Positions 12,460 to 24,456 of a DNA stretch of 64,000 nucleotides are shown in pieces. The stretch is from Daucus carota subsp. sativus. Taxonomy: Eukaryota; Streptophyta; Magnoliopsida; Apiales; Apiaceae. The position numbers were made by a program, and so were the translations under genes. Position 1 is the first letter of the stretch. Each line of letters opens with the position of its first letter. The DNA lies in NCBI RefSeq assembly GCF_001625215.2, contig NC_030383.2, positions 53,812,380 through 53,876,379 of the forward strand, given 5' to 3'. The notes beneath the pieces were generated by a model that searched no databases, had not been told where the DNA came from, and worked only from the letters and a program-made list of their open reading frames with translations.

Positions 12460-12720
12460 CCCAAATGATCCCACCCACCCTCTATATGTCATCACCCACC
12501 CCCTATATGTCAACACCCACCCCGGCCCACCCTCGCCCCCACTGAATGCACCCTGGGCCCGCTAGGGCCTCACCAAGGCTCCTCACAGGCCTTGGACAGG
12601 CTCCAGACAGTCTTAAGAGACAAAACTTGGCCCCGGCCCAACCCTACTAGGCCCCACTTAAACCCCGTCTAGGCCCATCTCGCGGTCCATCCCCAGTACC
12701 AAAACCCGCATCATTCTACT
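12460..12720. other. C-rich, strand-asymmetric island
   Basis: About 260 bp of C-rich plus strand (repeated CCCACCC and CTATATGTCA phrases followed by a CCCGGCCC-rich stretch) inside very AT-rich surroundings. No open reading frame of interest is present. It may be a decayed GC-rich element or a fragment captured by one. The base composition is the only firm observation. Confidence 0.5.
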
Positions 12721-12769
12721 TAATCACATTGGTTTGTATTTAGTTTGTATTTTAGTAGTTTGTATTAGA

Positions 12770-13125
12770 GTAGGAACCTATATATATATAGTCGTACTCT
12801 AATAAAACCAAATTAGCCTACAAACTAAAATATAATTTTTAATAACTAATTTTAACAACAGAAATCACTATTTTATACATCACATATCGCTATTTTATAT
12901 ATAACATATCTCTAAAATATAATAATATACATACATATATATGCAACGTGTATATATATATACACACACACACACATACATTTGAGAGATATTTTATATA
13001 CAAAATAGTGATCTATGATGTACAAAATAGTAATTACTGCAGTTAAAAATAGTGATTAAAAATTGAGTTTTTTTAGGCTAATCTGATTTGTATTGGAGTA
13101 AGACTCTCTCTCTCTATATAACATA
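12770..13125. mobile_element. Inverted-repeat MITE with long arms
   Basis: The left arm (from about 12770, including ATTAGCCTACAAACTAAAA and AAATCACTATTTTATACATC) is matched in reverse by the right arm (GATGTACAAAATAGTAATT and TTTTTTAGGCTAATCTGATT, ending near 13125). The arms are roughly 130-170 bp and meet around TATATATA/CACACA microsatellite sequence. No coding capacity. The exact ends and superfamily are not resolved. Confidence 0.65.
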
Positions 13126-13128
13126 CTA

Positions 13129-13371
13129 ACTCCGTCCCCCTCAATTGTTTACATTGGGGGATGGGGCTTGGTACGCATTATAATGCTCTCATAATATAAA
13201 GTTTGATAAATTGTTTTGAATTTTTTTTCTGAATATATATTTACCATCTAAATTTTTATACAAAAAACAAAAAAAAAAATTTAAAAAAATATGAACTATA
13301 TTTTATATGCGCCTTAAAATGCGTGTCGAACAATAAAAAAGAGTGTAAAGAAATAAGAGAGACAGAGGGAG
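13129..13371. mobile_element. Stowaway-like MITE
   Basis: Ends CTCCGTCCCCCTCAATTG and GAGACAGAGGGAG are inverted imperfect copies of the CTCCCTCCGT terminal consensus seen in plant Stowaway/mariner MITEs, with TA at both borders. The interior is short, AT-rich and non-coding. Confidence 0.7.
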
Positions 13372-14943
13372 TACATGATATATGAAAATTGTGTCAGATG
13401 TGCTTAAAGCGTGTTTGTGTTTCATAATTTAGTGAAAGTTCTATGCAAATATTGTGAAATTGAATATAATTGAGCATATCTAAATGGTAACATGGTTGGT
13501 AGACAATTATCACAAATATTTTTTTTCTAAGATTAGATCTCATTTTCGACAAGTAAACATAATCATAACACGAACAAAAAATTGATTCTAAGCAAACATT
13601 ACATGAAAAAAGTTCAATATAGTAACTACATAATAAATCTTGACTGTGAGAAATCTAACCTCAACATAAAATCTTCTTCACAGGGTCTTCAACTTAGATT
13701 GTTGAAATCTTGCCCAAACTTGAATTTTCAAAACGATCGAAACATATGTGATGAAATTATTGATAAACACTGTGTTCTCTGTATAAATAAAATGAAAGTA
13801 GATGGATGTATGTGGAGATTTAGAGGTCAAAAATGAAGAACACAAAAATTTAGACGTACATCCAGATCTAGATCTACAATGCGGCGATACTAACTATGTG
13901 AATATAATGTATGGAAATAAAAACGTATATGTATATATGAAATGGGCGATGTTAACAAAGTAACCGAAAAGTATAAACTCATTAGCAATTTTTATAAAAG
14001 TAAATTAAGAACTATCTTATATTAGTCTATAATGGTCGGCTAGAGTTATAATTGTTCATTTGTTTCCATTAAAAATATTTTAAAAATTATTTAAAGAAAA
14101 ACTAAATATAAAAATGGGATTAAAAAATAGATAAATTATGATAAATGAAGAGATATTTAATATAATAAGATAAAATTTTATGTAATGAATGGATTATTAC
14201 CAGCAAAAAAAGTAATGATAGGAAATGAACACAATTTATACTTTAAAATTATATGTTATTTATTATCACATAATTATTAGAAATAAACCCCGAATATTGT
14301 GATCCCAAAATCAAATTTGTGAATCTTTTTGGCTATTTTGTCATACTCTATCTTAATCATTCTTCTATATTCTTTAAGGTCTTATTATATGTTTGACACA
14401 CATAATCATATTTTTGTGATCTTGAAGACGTTGCATATGAATGTATCCGTGATCATTTTAGTAAAAGTATTTAAAATTCACTAAATATTCTGTCATGAAA
14501 TTTACTTTATTACAACAATTTTTCTGCAATCAACTAAAAACAACCACAAAATTAACTATTAAAGGCCTCATAGGATTTTTAGGGACGGAGATGATGAACG
14601 CCGGTGGAATAGATGTTGGGTGATTTTTAGGGTTCTTGAGCAAAGAGTGTGTGTGGGGACGTTTTTGTTTTGAATTGAGTATGTTCTGTGCGTGTTAGTT
14701 TGTCTGAATGCTTTTGTATGTGCTTTATGTTTTAAGTTTGTTTTAATTATGTAATGTTATGTTTTGTGTTTTGCATTTGTAATGTGTTGGGTTGTAATGT
14801 GTCGGGTAATTTTTAATTTATGTGTGTGTGAGAGTAGTTTTAATTAGTTTAATATTTAAAATTAGTTGAATTATTATAATTTTTAATATATATTTTTATA
14901 ATATTTTAAAGTTATAATATATATCATTTGTGTATTTTAATGA

Positions 14944-14946
<3 letters not shown>
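13372..14946. other. Gene-free AT-rich stretch
   Basis: No supported gene. A short frame of 84 codons at 13582-13836 has no recognisable motif and is probably chance. The interval is likely old intergenic or transposon DNA beyond recognition. Confidence 0.5.
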
Positions 14947-14947
<1 letters not shown>

Positions 14948-14985
<38 letters not shown>

Positions 14986-15002
14986 GTGTGTGTGTGTGTG
15001 TG
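14948..15002. repeat. TA/TG compound microsatellite
   Basis: A run of about 17 TA units is followed by CTG and about seven TG units. The nearby phrase GTGATTTGTGTATTTTAATG is repeated on both sides of the tract. Confidence 0.9.
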
Positions 15003-15096
15003 ATTTGTGTATTTTAATGATTTTGATTATATAAATAATTATATGTATGTGTTTGTAGTTGAATGATTTGCTACTTTCAATATGTAACATGTGAAC

Positions 15097-15190
15097 AGTT
15101 GGCTCAGTGGTTGCAAAGTGGCACTAAAAGTTCCGAGTTGTGCAGGTGAGTGGTTCCAATCCACTTTCCTCCTCATTTTTTTTAATAAAA
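15097..15190 (+). mobile_element. SINE-like fragment with tRNA-type promoter boxes
   Basis: TGGCTCAGTGG fits an internal RNA polymerase III A box. GGTTCCAATCC, about 45 bp downstream, is one mismatch from the B-box consensus. A T-rich tail follows. The sequence does not fold into an evident tRNA cloverleaf, so a tRNA-derived SINE head is the best reading. Confidence 0.55.
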
Positions 15191-15419
15191 AGTGATTGTC
15201 GGTGCCCATTCACATTGCTACAATTTCTTCAAAAAAAAATTTCAAAAAACCTTCTTCCTAAATTTAAATAAAACACAAAGTGTCTTAAATAAATTATTCG
15301 CTTATCTACAAATTACTTTAAACACTTCATAAAAATTCATCAAGGCGTCTCGTGGGAGTAAAAAAAATAAAAATAAAAAATCTAAATTACTAAAAAAATT
15401 TAAATATATTATATAATAT

Positions 15420-16915
15420 ATTAACTAATAGGGACCTTGGTTTCCTCCCAAAAGCGCTCTTTTAAAATCATTAGCTTGATTTTTCGCATCACATCAAAAA
15501 TAGACGTGGATTATCCACCTTCTCGAACAGATTCTCGCCACCACCAATAATATCAAGAACATCAATAGTTGTTTTTATCCTGCAGAGAGTCTCTAAACAA
15601 GCATTAGTAAACTTAATTGTCACATCAAGAAGTAACAATTGATCAAAATATTTTGTAGACTTAGAGAACTTTGTGATAAAACAACTATAGAATTCACATC
15701 CACGAAAAGATTGAACTCCCTTGATATTACCACGAGGCTAAGGCTCAGGTGGTGGTTTTTCCGAAATCCTCACTTTTGCAGGAGTCAGTTGAACTTCTTG
15801 ACTTCTCACGTCAATGAATAGAGAGTCAATATTTTTATTTCCTTCTTCTGAGAATTGAAGTGTTAGAGCCTTTTGGAATGGATCACCAAGCAAATTTTGA
15901 GAAATATCATCTTGGACAATTCTCGACATCACATCAACATTGAAGCTCGTATTCTCATCATCACGCACATGGCCTACAATGGCAACAAGATCATCAATTT
16001 CATTGACAATGACATGATCTTCCTCTTTATCAATAGGCGCATCACCAACATAGATCGAAAAACTATCACATTCTTCGTCACTTGCAAGAATGATAGTATT
16101 TGTGCCATCTTCAATCTGGGTAGTAGGTGGAGAAGAATCGATTTGCCATGTAATAGAAGAACTAGCCAACCGGGCAATTTGGGCCTCCATCACTAATTGT
16201 TCAGCTTTTAATTCTTTAATCATCATGGTACTCTCTTCAATGCTTTTTTGGAAGTTCATAATACCATCCTCAAAACTCTTGTTCATATTAATCAACATAT
16301 CGCATACCTCATTCGTCTGATACGATGGCACATCTACTTTGGTTAAAGGAACTTGTAGCTCTTGTTGTAGTTGAGGATATGGATATTGTTGAAATTGTGG
16401 TTGCTCATATTGAGGTTGATAATATTCCTGCTCATACGGCTCATATTGTTGCAGTGGCGGTTCTTGATAACATTGTTGCTGGTGTTGATAATGATATGAG
16501 AAATTCTGAAAATTGTTGTCCATGAAAGAGAAATCCAGTTGATCCATCCATTCTTGATCACAAGAATTAGAATATTGATTGTACTCGTATCCTTCTTGAT
16601 AATCACTCACTTGTCCCAACTGATCATTCTGAGAATTAAAGACATTATAAGAGCATTCATAACCATAATGACCTTGAACATCACAAACTTGACGGAAGTT
16701 GTAAGTTTTAGGGGCAACTTGTGACATCTCATTGATACTCATTGGACGTGTAGTGGGCTCTGTAGCATTCAGTGAGGCATTTTCACGAGTATATGCCTCA
16801 CCTAGGGAAGATAGGAGTGCAAAATTATCAACTCCGTTCATTAGAAACCAGAAAAAAAAATACAAGCCAAGAAAACACAGCAAAATCTACCTCGCTTGGA
16901 ACTAAAGTCCCAAAG
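15420..16915 (-). mobile_element. Gypsy-type LTR retrotransposon gag remnant
   Basis: A minus-strand frame from 16883 to 15738 encodes 381 residues resembling the C-terminal linker of plant Ty3/gypsy (Athila/Tat-like) gag. It has a degenerate zinc knuckle (VCDVQGHYGYEC, apparently missing one Cys), a Tyr/Gln/Pro-rich tract, and a coiled segment containing EAQIARLASS, which recalls the QIGQLA motif of such linkers. The frame opens without a gag capsid domain. Downstream, 15420-15460 reads in reverse GCGCTTTTGGGAGGAAACC, similar to a GGGAGG(C)AACC motif common in these elements. No protease, reverse transcriptase or integrase is present in the window, so this is a fragment and not a host gene. 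Confidence 0.65.
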
Positions 16916-18600
16916 AGGCAAAGGAAACAATTTAAATAACTAAATAAAATCAATAGACCGACATCGGCACCAAAAACTTGATGTGTTATTTTAAAACTAA
17001 CCGCAAGCGCTCAGTGTCTATTGCAGTTCAGACTGGCAAATGTGGATCGTATCCTCAAGGAGACAGATGCTATTAATTCTTATTCAGTTACAGTCGATTA
17101 TTTCAGGAGCAAAACGATTATAAAAGATATTTTAACTAACTAATACAACTAATTAACACTAACTAAAGATACACGAAAATAATATATTAAAAACCTAGGG
17201 CAATCAGGTCCACCATGCTTACACAATAATTGGCTTCTAAGTTAAAGCAATTACAATGATTAAGTAACAAGAGTGTATTAATCTCTCTCAAGCATTAACA
17301 CTCTCGAATTTTTACAAATATAATCGCTTTTAGTAGTTCAATTAATCGAGCAATTAAAGCAAGGTTAATCTCTCTCGAGCATTAACGCTTTCAGAAATCT
17401 AATGATGCTCTCACACTCAAACTCAATTCTGCTAATTGTATGTGTGCCTCTAGTAGTATATCTCTCAATCACACTCCTATTCGCAGAGAATTAATTCATG
17501 ATATCGTCAATTACACAAATCAATATTAAAATATATCAATTAGAATTAACCATAATCAATCAAATCACTGTGAAAATCATGCCAATATCATAGTGCAAAC
17601 ATGGCTTCCCCTTAAGTCCTAGAACACACTACTCGATATTAATTAAAAAAATAAAACAACTAGTATGATAATGAGACATAAGTAAACTAACAATAATAAA
17701 GAATAAAACTAGAGAAGAAAACTTGTAACCTTCATTGTTGTCACATCCATAAAAGTTATGGCCTCCTCCACAAGCCTTTCCACCTAACCCTAATTCTATT
17801 CTAATCGTATATAATGATAAAAATTAATCCTCTCACTAATAATAAAGTATTTTAATGTTTAAAACTAATATACAAATAAAACTCCAAAATCAAGTAGGAT
17901 TGTTTCTCAAAATTCGTAGCAGTATTTTCTGTTAAGTTTATGGGCTTTTCCAGTTGGACTTTGCTTTTGGGACCACTTCAGAATTAAAGAGAATTTCAAG
18001 GGCTTCGCGTGGCTTGTAAGATCGTCCAAATCCGACTTCCGTAACTCAAGATATGGCCCAAACAGTGTAGAATTCGGTGTTGATCCTCGGATGTATTGCA
18101 GAAGGGGAGGGGGGGATCCGAATTTCCTTAGAAATTAACTCCAAAATAGCTATTTTACCTTCAAATCCTTCTCAGCTTAGCATTCTTTATTTCCTACAAT
18201 AAAACATGAAAATGTATTAAATAAATATCCAAATCAGTGCAAAATATAATTAAATATGTGAATAAAATCATATAGAATACATATAAAAATATATTCTATC
18301 ACGGGTACTTGTATTTGTATATACATTATCTTCAAAAATATCGTTGTTTAACTGTTTCTTTATGAGAAAATACGATTGCAATTTAATGTTTATTCGACTC
18401 GATAATTGGGGTACATGTCGTATGATTTTTTTATTATTAGATTAAAACCTTTGTTTCAAAAAAAAGCTCTATCACTGTCAGGCTATCTCCTGCTCTGCTT
18501 TCGATTTCGGTTTTTAGTGCTTCCCCTTTCCCAAGATTTTTTTAAAATTAATAAAACCCACTTCGTAATAAAATTCTAGATCCGCCACTAGACGGGCAAC
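16916..18600. mobile_element. Non-coding retrotransposon flank, probably the same element
   Basis: No coding frame. The stretch near 17000-17090 (CGCAAGCGCTCAGTG... GTGGATCGTATCC) resembles leader or untranslated sequence commonly found with plant gypsy elements. A repeated phrase TTAATCTCTCTC-AGCATTAAC occurs near 17278 and 17368. The assignment is by resemblance only. A hAT-like right end (TCTAGATCCGCCACTA) sits near 18580. Confidence 0.4.
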
Positions 18601-18928
18601 AAAAGTTATGTATTATTCCTTTGTTCCTCCACATTATCTTAAAAATCTTATAAAATATATTTTCATAAATCATTTCAATTTTTTAATAACTAAAAAGTTG
18701 ATATTTAAATTATTATCAAAAAATAAAAAAATTTAGAAATAAATTATGAATTATATTATATATCTTAAAATACGTGTCAAGAAAATAAAAATCATGAATA
18801 AATTAAGATGGAAGGATTATATTTTTCTTTTCTTTTCTTTCAGACTTTCTTTAAGAATAGTATTAAAAATTTCATGTACATTGTACTACTATCTTGTAAA
18901 AGGAAACCAGTTTTGGATCATACTATAA

Positions 18929-19078
18929 TTAGGGTCCGTTTGGGGGAGTTTAAAATAATTGCTTATTATTTAAAATAAAAAATTAAAGTAAAAGTTAGAA
19001 ACAAGTTTTATAAGTGATTAAAGTACGAATAAGTGTTTCTAACTTATAAATCTAAAAGCCCGACAAACACCCCTTAGA
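18929..19078. mobile_element. Small MITE with GTCCGTTTGG/CAAACACCCC ends
   Basis: The left end AGGGTCCGTTTGGGGGA and right end CCGACAAACACCCCTTA form imperfect inverted termini of a roughly 150-bp non-coding element. The interior words (ATAAGTG, AACTTATAA) match common hAT-like plant MITEs. A larger element with related ends lies at 44440-45236. Confidence 0.55.
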
Positions 19079-19198
19079 GTCAGTTACGAAGTGATATCTT
19101 GTCAGAAAAAATCATTTTTTAATAAAATTTTATACTCTCACAAATATAATTTATTTAATTAAAGTACCCTGAAGCACAAGAGACGAAGATTAAAAACA

Positions 19199-20264
19199 AG
19201 AGCTTACTGCCAAAAAAACCCATTAACCTTTTCATTGTTTTGCTAATCAACCAACAACTTTTTTTGCTAACAAGTTTAATCAACAATCTTTTCAAAATCA
19301 TGCAAAGAGGCAGTTAATGGACTAATCATGGTTAATGACAATTGATGTGGCAAACTAAGATAGTCCACGTGGTACGGAAGATTAATTAGACTAGTTAATT
19401 TGTCAAAATAACCAACAAACAACCTGATATTGTCAAAAAAAAATTCTATTCAATATTTTTCATTCAAAGTAACTGAGTACGAACATAATTACGTATAACA
19501 AATTTATTGCATGCTATAAATTCATAAAAATAAAATTAATTAGACAAAATACATAATTTTTTCGAATCATCCGGACATAAAAATTCATAAATTGCTTTCA
19601 ATCATTCGAACATAAAATCCACAAATTCCTTCAAATTATTTAGATTTGAACCAAAAACTTATCTCACCTTCATCTTCGAAGTCGATCACCAAATCTAGCA
19701 TATTACATTTATCTGGGTCTACTTGAATAATGACAGTATATTATCACCAATTGAACCTTAAACACTTGCAATCCTCCTCCATACTTGATATTTACAATCA
19801 TAAAATACAAACTCAAATCATAAAAACACTTACCGATTTCAGAAACCCCAATTACAAGATGAGTATATAAATCAGATGAAAGGAAGATTCGAAGATGAAC
19901 TTACCGTATCAATCGAAGAGCAGTGATTAAAATGAGTACAACAAGGTGATTGTTGGGTAGAGTTTCAACAGTAGAATAAGAGAGTAGCGGGAGAATGAGA
20001 GGGCAACAAAGGTTTTAGATGCTTTTTTTTTTATATTTTGATTTTAATGAATTATTGATTTTATTGTTATTTTTTATAATTTACATGTGGCAAGTAGGTG
20101 GAGTAGTGATGTGGCAAATATCAGCCATGTGAGATTTTAAATTAACCATGGTTAAAATTTACTTAATTTTGAAAAGATTGTTGGTCAAACTTGTTAGTAA
20201 AAAATGCTATTGGTTAATTAGCAAAATAGTGAAAAGATTAATGGGTTTTTTGACAGTAAGCTCT
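19199..20264. mobile_element. TIR transposon, 1066 bp, with perfect 8-bp target duplication
   Basis: Terminal inverted repeats of at least 110 bp begin AGAGCTTACTG and end CAGTAAGCTCT. TAAAAACA is present at both borders (19191-19198 and 20265-20272) as a perfect target-site duplication. The interior has no transposase. Around 19880-20030, read on the minus strand, it looks like plant 5' UTR sequence with a possible splice donor, which may be a captured host fragment. Long TIRs suggest a Mutator-like element, although 8-9 bp duplications also fit hAT. Confidence 0.85.
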
Positions 20265-20423
20265 TAAAAACAAAGAGAAAAAAGCAATAATGCTAAAAAA
20301 AATGTCTATTGCAACAATAATATTATGTATATCAAACATTTTCACAAATATTTTTTTCAAAAGCATGATAAATGATTGACAGATTTTAATTGGATAATTA
20401 TGTTCATATAATTTTATTATCGA

Positions 20424-21843
20424 TTTTTCTACTGTATGCCCATGGGCATACGCTAAGAGTCCTACTTTTTATCCTAACGACGTTATTTAATGTGTTTTAC
20501 CAACTTTTTTTGTTGGTTACAGTGAACTCTAATTTACTGCACTTACACACTATCAACGCTTAACCATAGTTATGTAAACGGTTTTTCTACTGTATGCTCA
20601 TGGGCATACGCTAAGAGTCCTACTTTTTATCCTAACCATGCTATCTAATGTGTTTTACCAACTTTTTTTGTTGGTTACAGTGAACTCTAATTTACTCCAC
20701 TTACACCTCATCAACGCTTAACCATAGTTAAGTAAAAGACTGTGACCTCCTTTTAGTATTGTTCAGCTGTTTAATAATTGTATTTAGTTTTAATATTATT
20801 TTTACTTTCTTAAACTTATACTCTTTTAAACGTGGAGTTAATAATTACAAGATTTTTTAATTGTAATTTCTTTCACTGATCTTATATCTGTTTTGAGTTG
20901 TAATGTGATATTATATTAAAAATTGTTTAATTCCTCTTATATAATTATATTTCTAGTTATAATATTATTTATACTTGTTTGAACTTATATTCTTTTAAAT
21001 TTGAAGTTAATTATTACAGGATTTATAAATTAAATTTTTTATAACTATTCTTATATAGTAATTCTTATTTATAATTTTTTTGTACTTTTTTAAATTTATA
21101 TAACTATTCTTATATAGTAATTCTTATTTATAATCCTGTACTATGAAATTATAAATTAGAATTACTATATAAGAATAGTTATAAAAGGTTTAATTTATAA
21201 ATCATGTAATAATTAATTTCATATTTTTGAGAATATAAGTTCAAACAAGTACAAATAATATTATAACAAAAAATATAATTATATAAGAAGAATTAAACAA
21301 TTTTTAATAAAAAACAACATGACAACTCAAAACAGATATAAGATCTGTGAAAAAAATTATAAATAAAAAATTTTGTCATTATTAACTCCACATTTAAAAG
21401 AGTATAAGTTTAAGAAGCTAAACACAATTATAAAACAGCTGAACAACACTAAAAGCAGGTCAGTCTTTGACTTAACTATGGTTAAGCGTTGATGAGGTGT
21501 AAGTGGAGTAAATTAGAGTTCACTGTAACCAATAAAAAAAGGTTGATAAAACACATTAAATAGCATCGTTAGAATAAAAAGTAGGAATCTTAGCGTATGC
21601 CCATGGCATACAATTAGAAAAATTGAAAATAATATTAAAGCTAAATACAATTATAAAACAGCTGAACAATACCAAATGCATGTTAGTCTTTTACTTAACT
21701 ATGGTTAAGCGCTGATGAGGTGTAAGTGGAGTAAATTACAGTTCACTGTAACCAACATAAGAAGTTGGTAAAACACATTAAATAGCATAGTTAGAATAAA
21801 AAGTAGGACTCTTAGCGTATGCCCATGAGCATACAGCAGAAAA
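20424..21843. mobile_element. Giant fold-back (palindromic) element with doubled ends
   Basis: A terminal unit of about 160-300 bp (TTTTTCTACTGTATGC through AACCATAGTTA) occurs twice in direct orientation at about 20424-20582 and 20583-20900, and twice inverted at about 21440-21612 and 21640-21843. The inner arms continue inwards and meet near 21120-21180, so the whole 1.4 kb can fold back with arms of about 700 bp. There is no coding sequence. The outer ends carry GTATGCCCATGGGCATAC, an 18-bp perfect palindrome. It is best described as a nested or dimeric fold-back MITE. Confidence 0.85.
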
Positions 21844-22012
21844 AATATTTTATTATTATTAATATGAGTAGAACTATGGAACAGACAGATGTCACCGAAT
21901 GACAAAAAAGTTGGGATCATTTTATGAAATATTCAAGAGGCCGTTACGGATTTCAAATGAAAAGATTTGAGTTGTCATTTCAAATTCACATATCAATATA
22001 ATCAATATACTT

Positions 22013-23386
22013 ATATAAAGGAGAAGCGAGGGGCGTGTAAGTGGCGCATCTCACATTGCTCCGCTCTATTTTTCTAATTTTCTGAAATTTTTGGATGAAA
22101 AATATCAAAAATTAGAACTACCTTTTTTAGTTTTGGATATATTAGAAGAAAGTTTTGAAATCTAATTTTGTTTTAGATTATTTATGGAGTATAGTAGCTT
22201 GAAAATTTTAATCTGATTTTGTTTCTATATAAAGGAGAAGCGAGGGACGTGAGGTGGCGCCTCTCACATCGCTCCGTTCTATTTTTCTATTCCGGAATTT
22301 TCGGATGAAAATATCAAAAATTAGAACTACCTTTTTTAGTTTCAGATATATTAGAAGCAAGTTACAGAATTTGATTTTGTTTTAGATTATTTATGAAATA
22401 TAGCAGCCTGAAAGTTTTAATCTGATTTTGTTTCAGATTATTTAATTATAGGAAAGAGTAGCACACAAGTCTTTCTCCACCTATAAATACCCCTATAGGC
22501 TGTAGGGTTTTGGATCATCTAAACACAACCAACTCTCTCTCAATACCACAATCCTACCTTTCTCTGATGATAGTTCTCTTGCTCGATTTCTAACTCGGTG
22601 GTGCCGTTCTTCTGCTGCAACGATAAGTGAAGGTTGTTTATACGGTATTAAAAAAAAAATTAAGGTTGTTGCAAACAAAAGTAGTTACAGACCGTTATGT
22701 GGGAGTCGACAAATCCAAACACAAGAGAAGAATATAATCTTGATATGATTTTGATGGATGATATCAATAAATTAACTATTGTGATGTTTGTTTGTTGGTT
22801 ATTCTTTTATAATATTTGTTTTGTTCATCGGACATGGTTGTCGTTCTTAATTTTTATATGATTTACTTTGTATACAGGAAAATATTATTAATGCATTATC
22901 TGTTTGCTCCATTCAAGCAACTTTTAAGTGAAGGTTGTTTATACAGTATTAATAAATAAAGGTTGTTACAAGTAAGGGTAGTTATAGACCGCTATCTCAC
23001 GGATTTAAGTTAGATGTTTTTGTGCACAGTCAATCTAAAAAAATTGAAGGAAAGTGACAATGCAAGAACATGATTACTTCAAAAAAAAAAAAGAAAACAT
23101 AAATAAAATTAAGATTCGTCGTGCTTTAAATTGTTAATTACGTGTAGAAATTTATTTTCATTCTTTCACCATGAATTATAGTCCAATTTTGCAATTTTAT
23201 ATATTAGTATTGGTATTATATCAAGATTTTTATAATATATAATTTATCTTATCCTACAAATATTAATTTTTAATCATTAGTATACTTTTTATAGACCGCC
23301 ACAAAATTATTGCATTCTATAAATATTAATATTGAATCATTAATATAGTTTTTATAGGCCGCCGCAACGCGCGGCTTCTCAACTAG
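22013..23386 (+). mobile_element. Helitron, second family, with duplicated 5' end
   Basis: It ends with a GC-rich hairpin (GCCGCCGCAACGCGCGGC) followed by CTAG and a T at 23387. A TC-type start (TCTATATAAAGGAGAAG) lies at 22224, and a near-identical copy of the first 210 bp starts at about 22013, so the 5' end is tandemly duplicated. At 22450-22560 the element holds CCTATAAATACCCC and a leader-like stretch with CTCTCTC, which resembles a plant promoter and 5' UTR. No Rep/helicase was seen, so it is non-autonomous. Confidence 0.75.
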
Positions 23387-23387
23387 T

Positions 23388-24290
23388 TATATAAAAGAGA
23401 AGTGAGGGGCGTGTTATGTGCGCCTCTCAGATAACTCCGTTTTATTATTCTAATTTTCTGGAATTTTTGGATGAAAAATATCAAAAATAAAAAACTTTTC
23501 CTTTTGTTTCAGATTAATTGATATGGTAGATATCTTGGTATAAATTAATATGATTCTTTTTCAGATTATTTATGGAATATAGTAGTTTGCAAGTTTTTTG
23601 GCATATATCTTGGTATAAATTAATCTAATTCTGTTCAGATTATTTATGGAATATAGCAGTTTGCAAATTTTTTAATCTGATTCTATTTCAAATTATTTAA
23701 TTATGAAAAAGAGTAGCACACAAATCTCTCTGCACCTATAAATATCCTTATAGGTTGTAAGGTTTTGTATCATCTAAACACAACCTACTCTCTCTCAAAA
23801 CCACAATCGCTGGTGGTGCCATTCTTATGTAACGACATTGTAACCCATTTTATCCTGAGAAGCTATTGTTCTACACATACGATGAGGAGGCGAATACGCA
23901 AAGAGCAGTATCCTTTTTACATGTAGGACATGGTGTATATGTATAAGAAGTAGTATTTGGAAATTAATGAAAATGTAAGTGAAAAACATGATTGCTTTTA
24001 AAAAACCCAACTAAAATTAGGATTCATCATACTTTAAATCGTTAATTTTATGTAGAAATTTATTTTCATTTTTTCACTCATGAATTATAATCCAATTTTG
24101 TAATTTTATATATTAATATTGGTATTGCATCGAGATGTTTATAATATAATTTTTTTTATTCTCCAAATATTAATTTTGAATCATTAATATAATTTAATTG
24201 ACTACCATACATTTATTTTATCTTACAAATACTAATTTTGAATCATTAATACAATTTTTATTTATAGGCCGCCGCAACGCGCAGCTTACC
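23388..24290 (+). mobile_element. Helitron, second family, next copy, decayed 3' end
   Basis: It starts TATATAAAAGAGAAGTGAGG directly after the CTAG-T of the previous copy and follows it throughout, including the promoter-like stretch (ACCTATAAATATCC near 23738). It ends with the hairpin GCCGCCGCAACGCGCAGC near 24288, but the CTAG is replaced by unrelated bases. It is more diverged than its neighbour. Confidence 0.65.
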
Positions 24291-24316
24291 AATATTAAAT
24301 GTATATCTCAAATGAA

Positions 24317-24363
24317 ATCTACCCGAAGGGTAGCGGCTGCGGGTTCCTACGTTAAAAAAAAAC
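24317..24363 (+). mobile_element. SINE 3' tail
   Basis: GGGTAGCGGCTGCGGGTTCC leads into an A-rich tail. It matches the GAGTAGCGGCTGC-A(n) 3' end of the complete SINE at 32697-32866. No pol III boxes precede it, so it is a truncated copy. Confidence 0.55.
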
Positions 24364-24456
24364 AAACATATTATTTGATCAAATCGAGAATTTCAAATTA
24401 AAGTATATTCCCGAACAAACCATGAATATTCTTTTACTAATTAACATGACCCGAAT

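Noticed and set aside
15738..16883. The 381-residue frame as a novel host protein
   Set aside because: The zinc-knuckle relic, Tyr/Gln/Pro tract, QIARLA-like coil and GGGAGGAAACC motif downstream match gypsy gag linkers, and no gene structure surrounds it.
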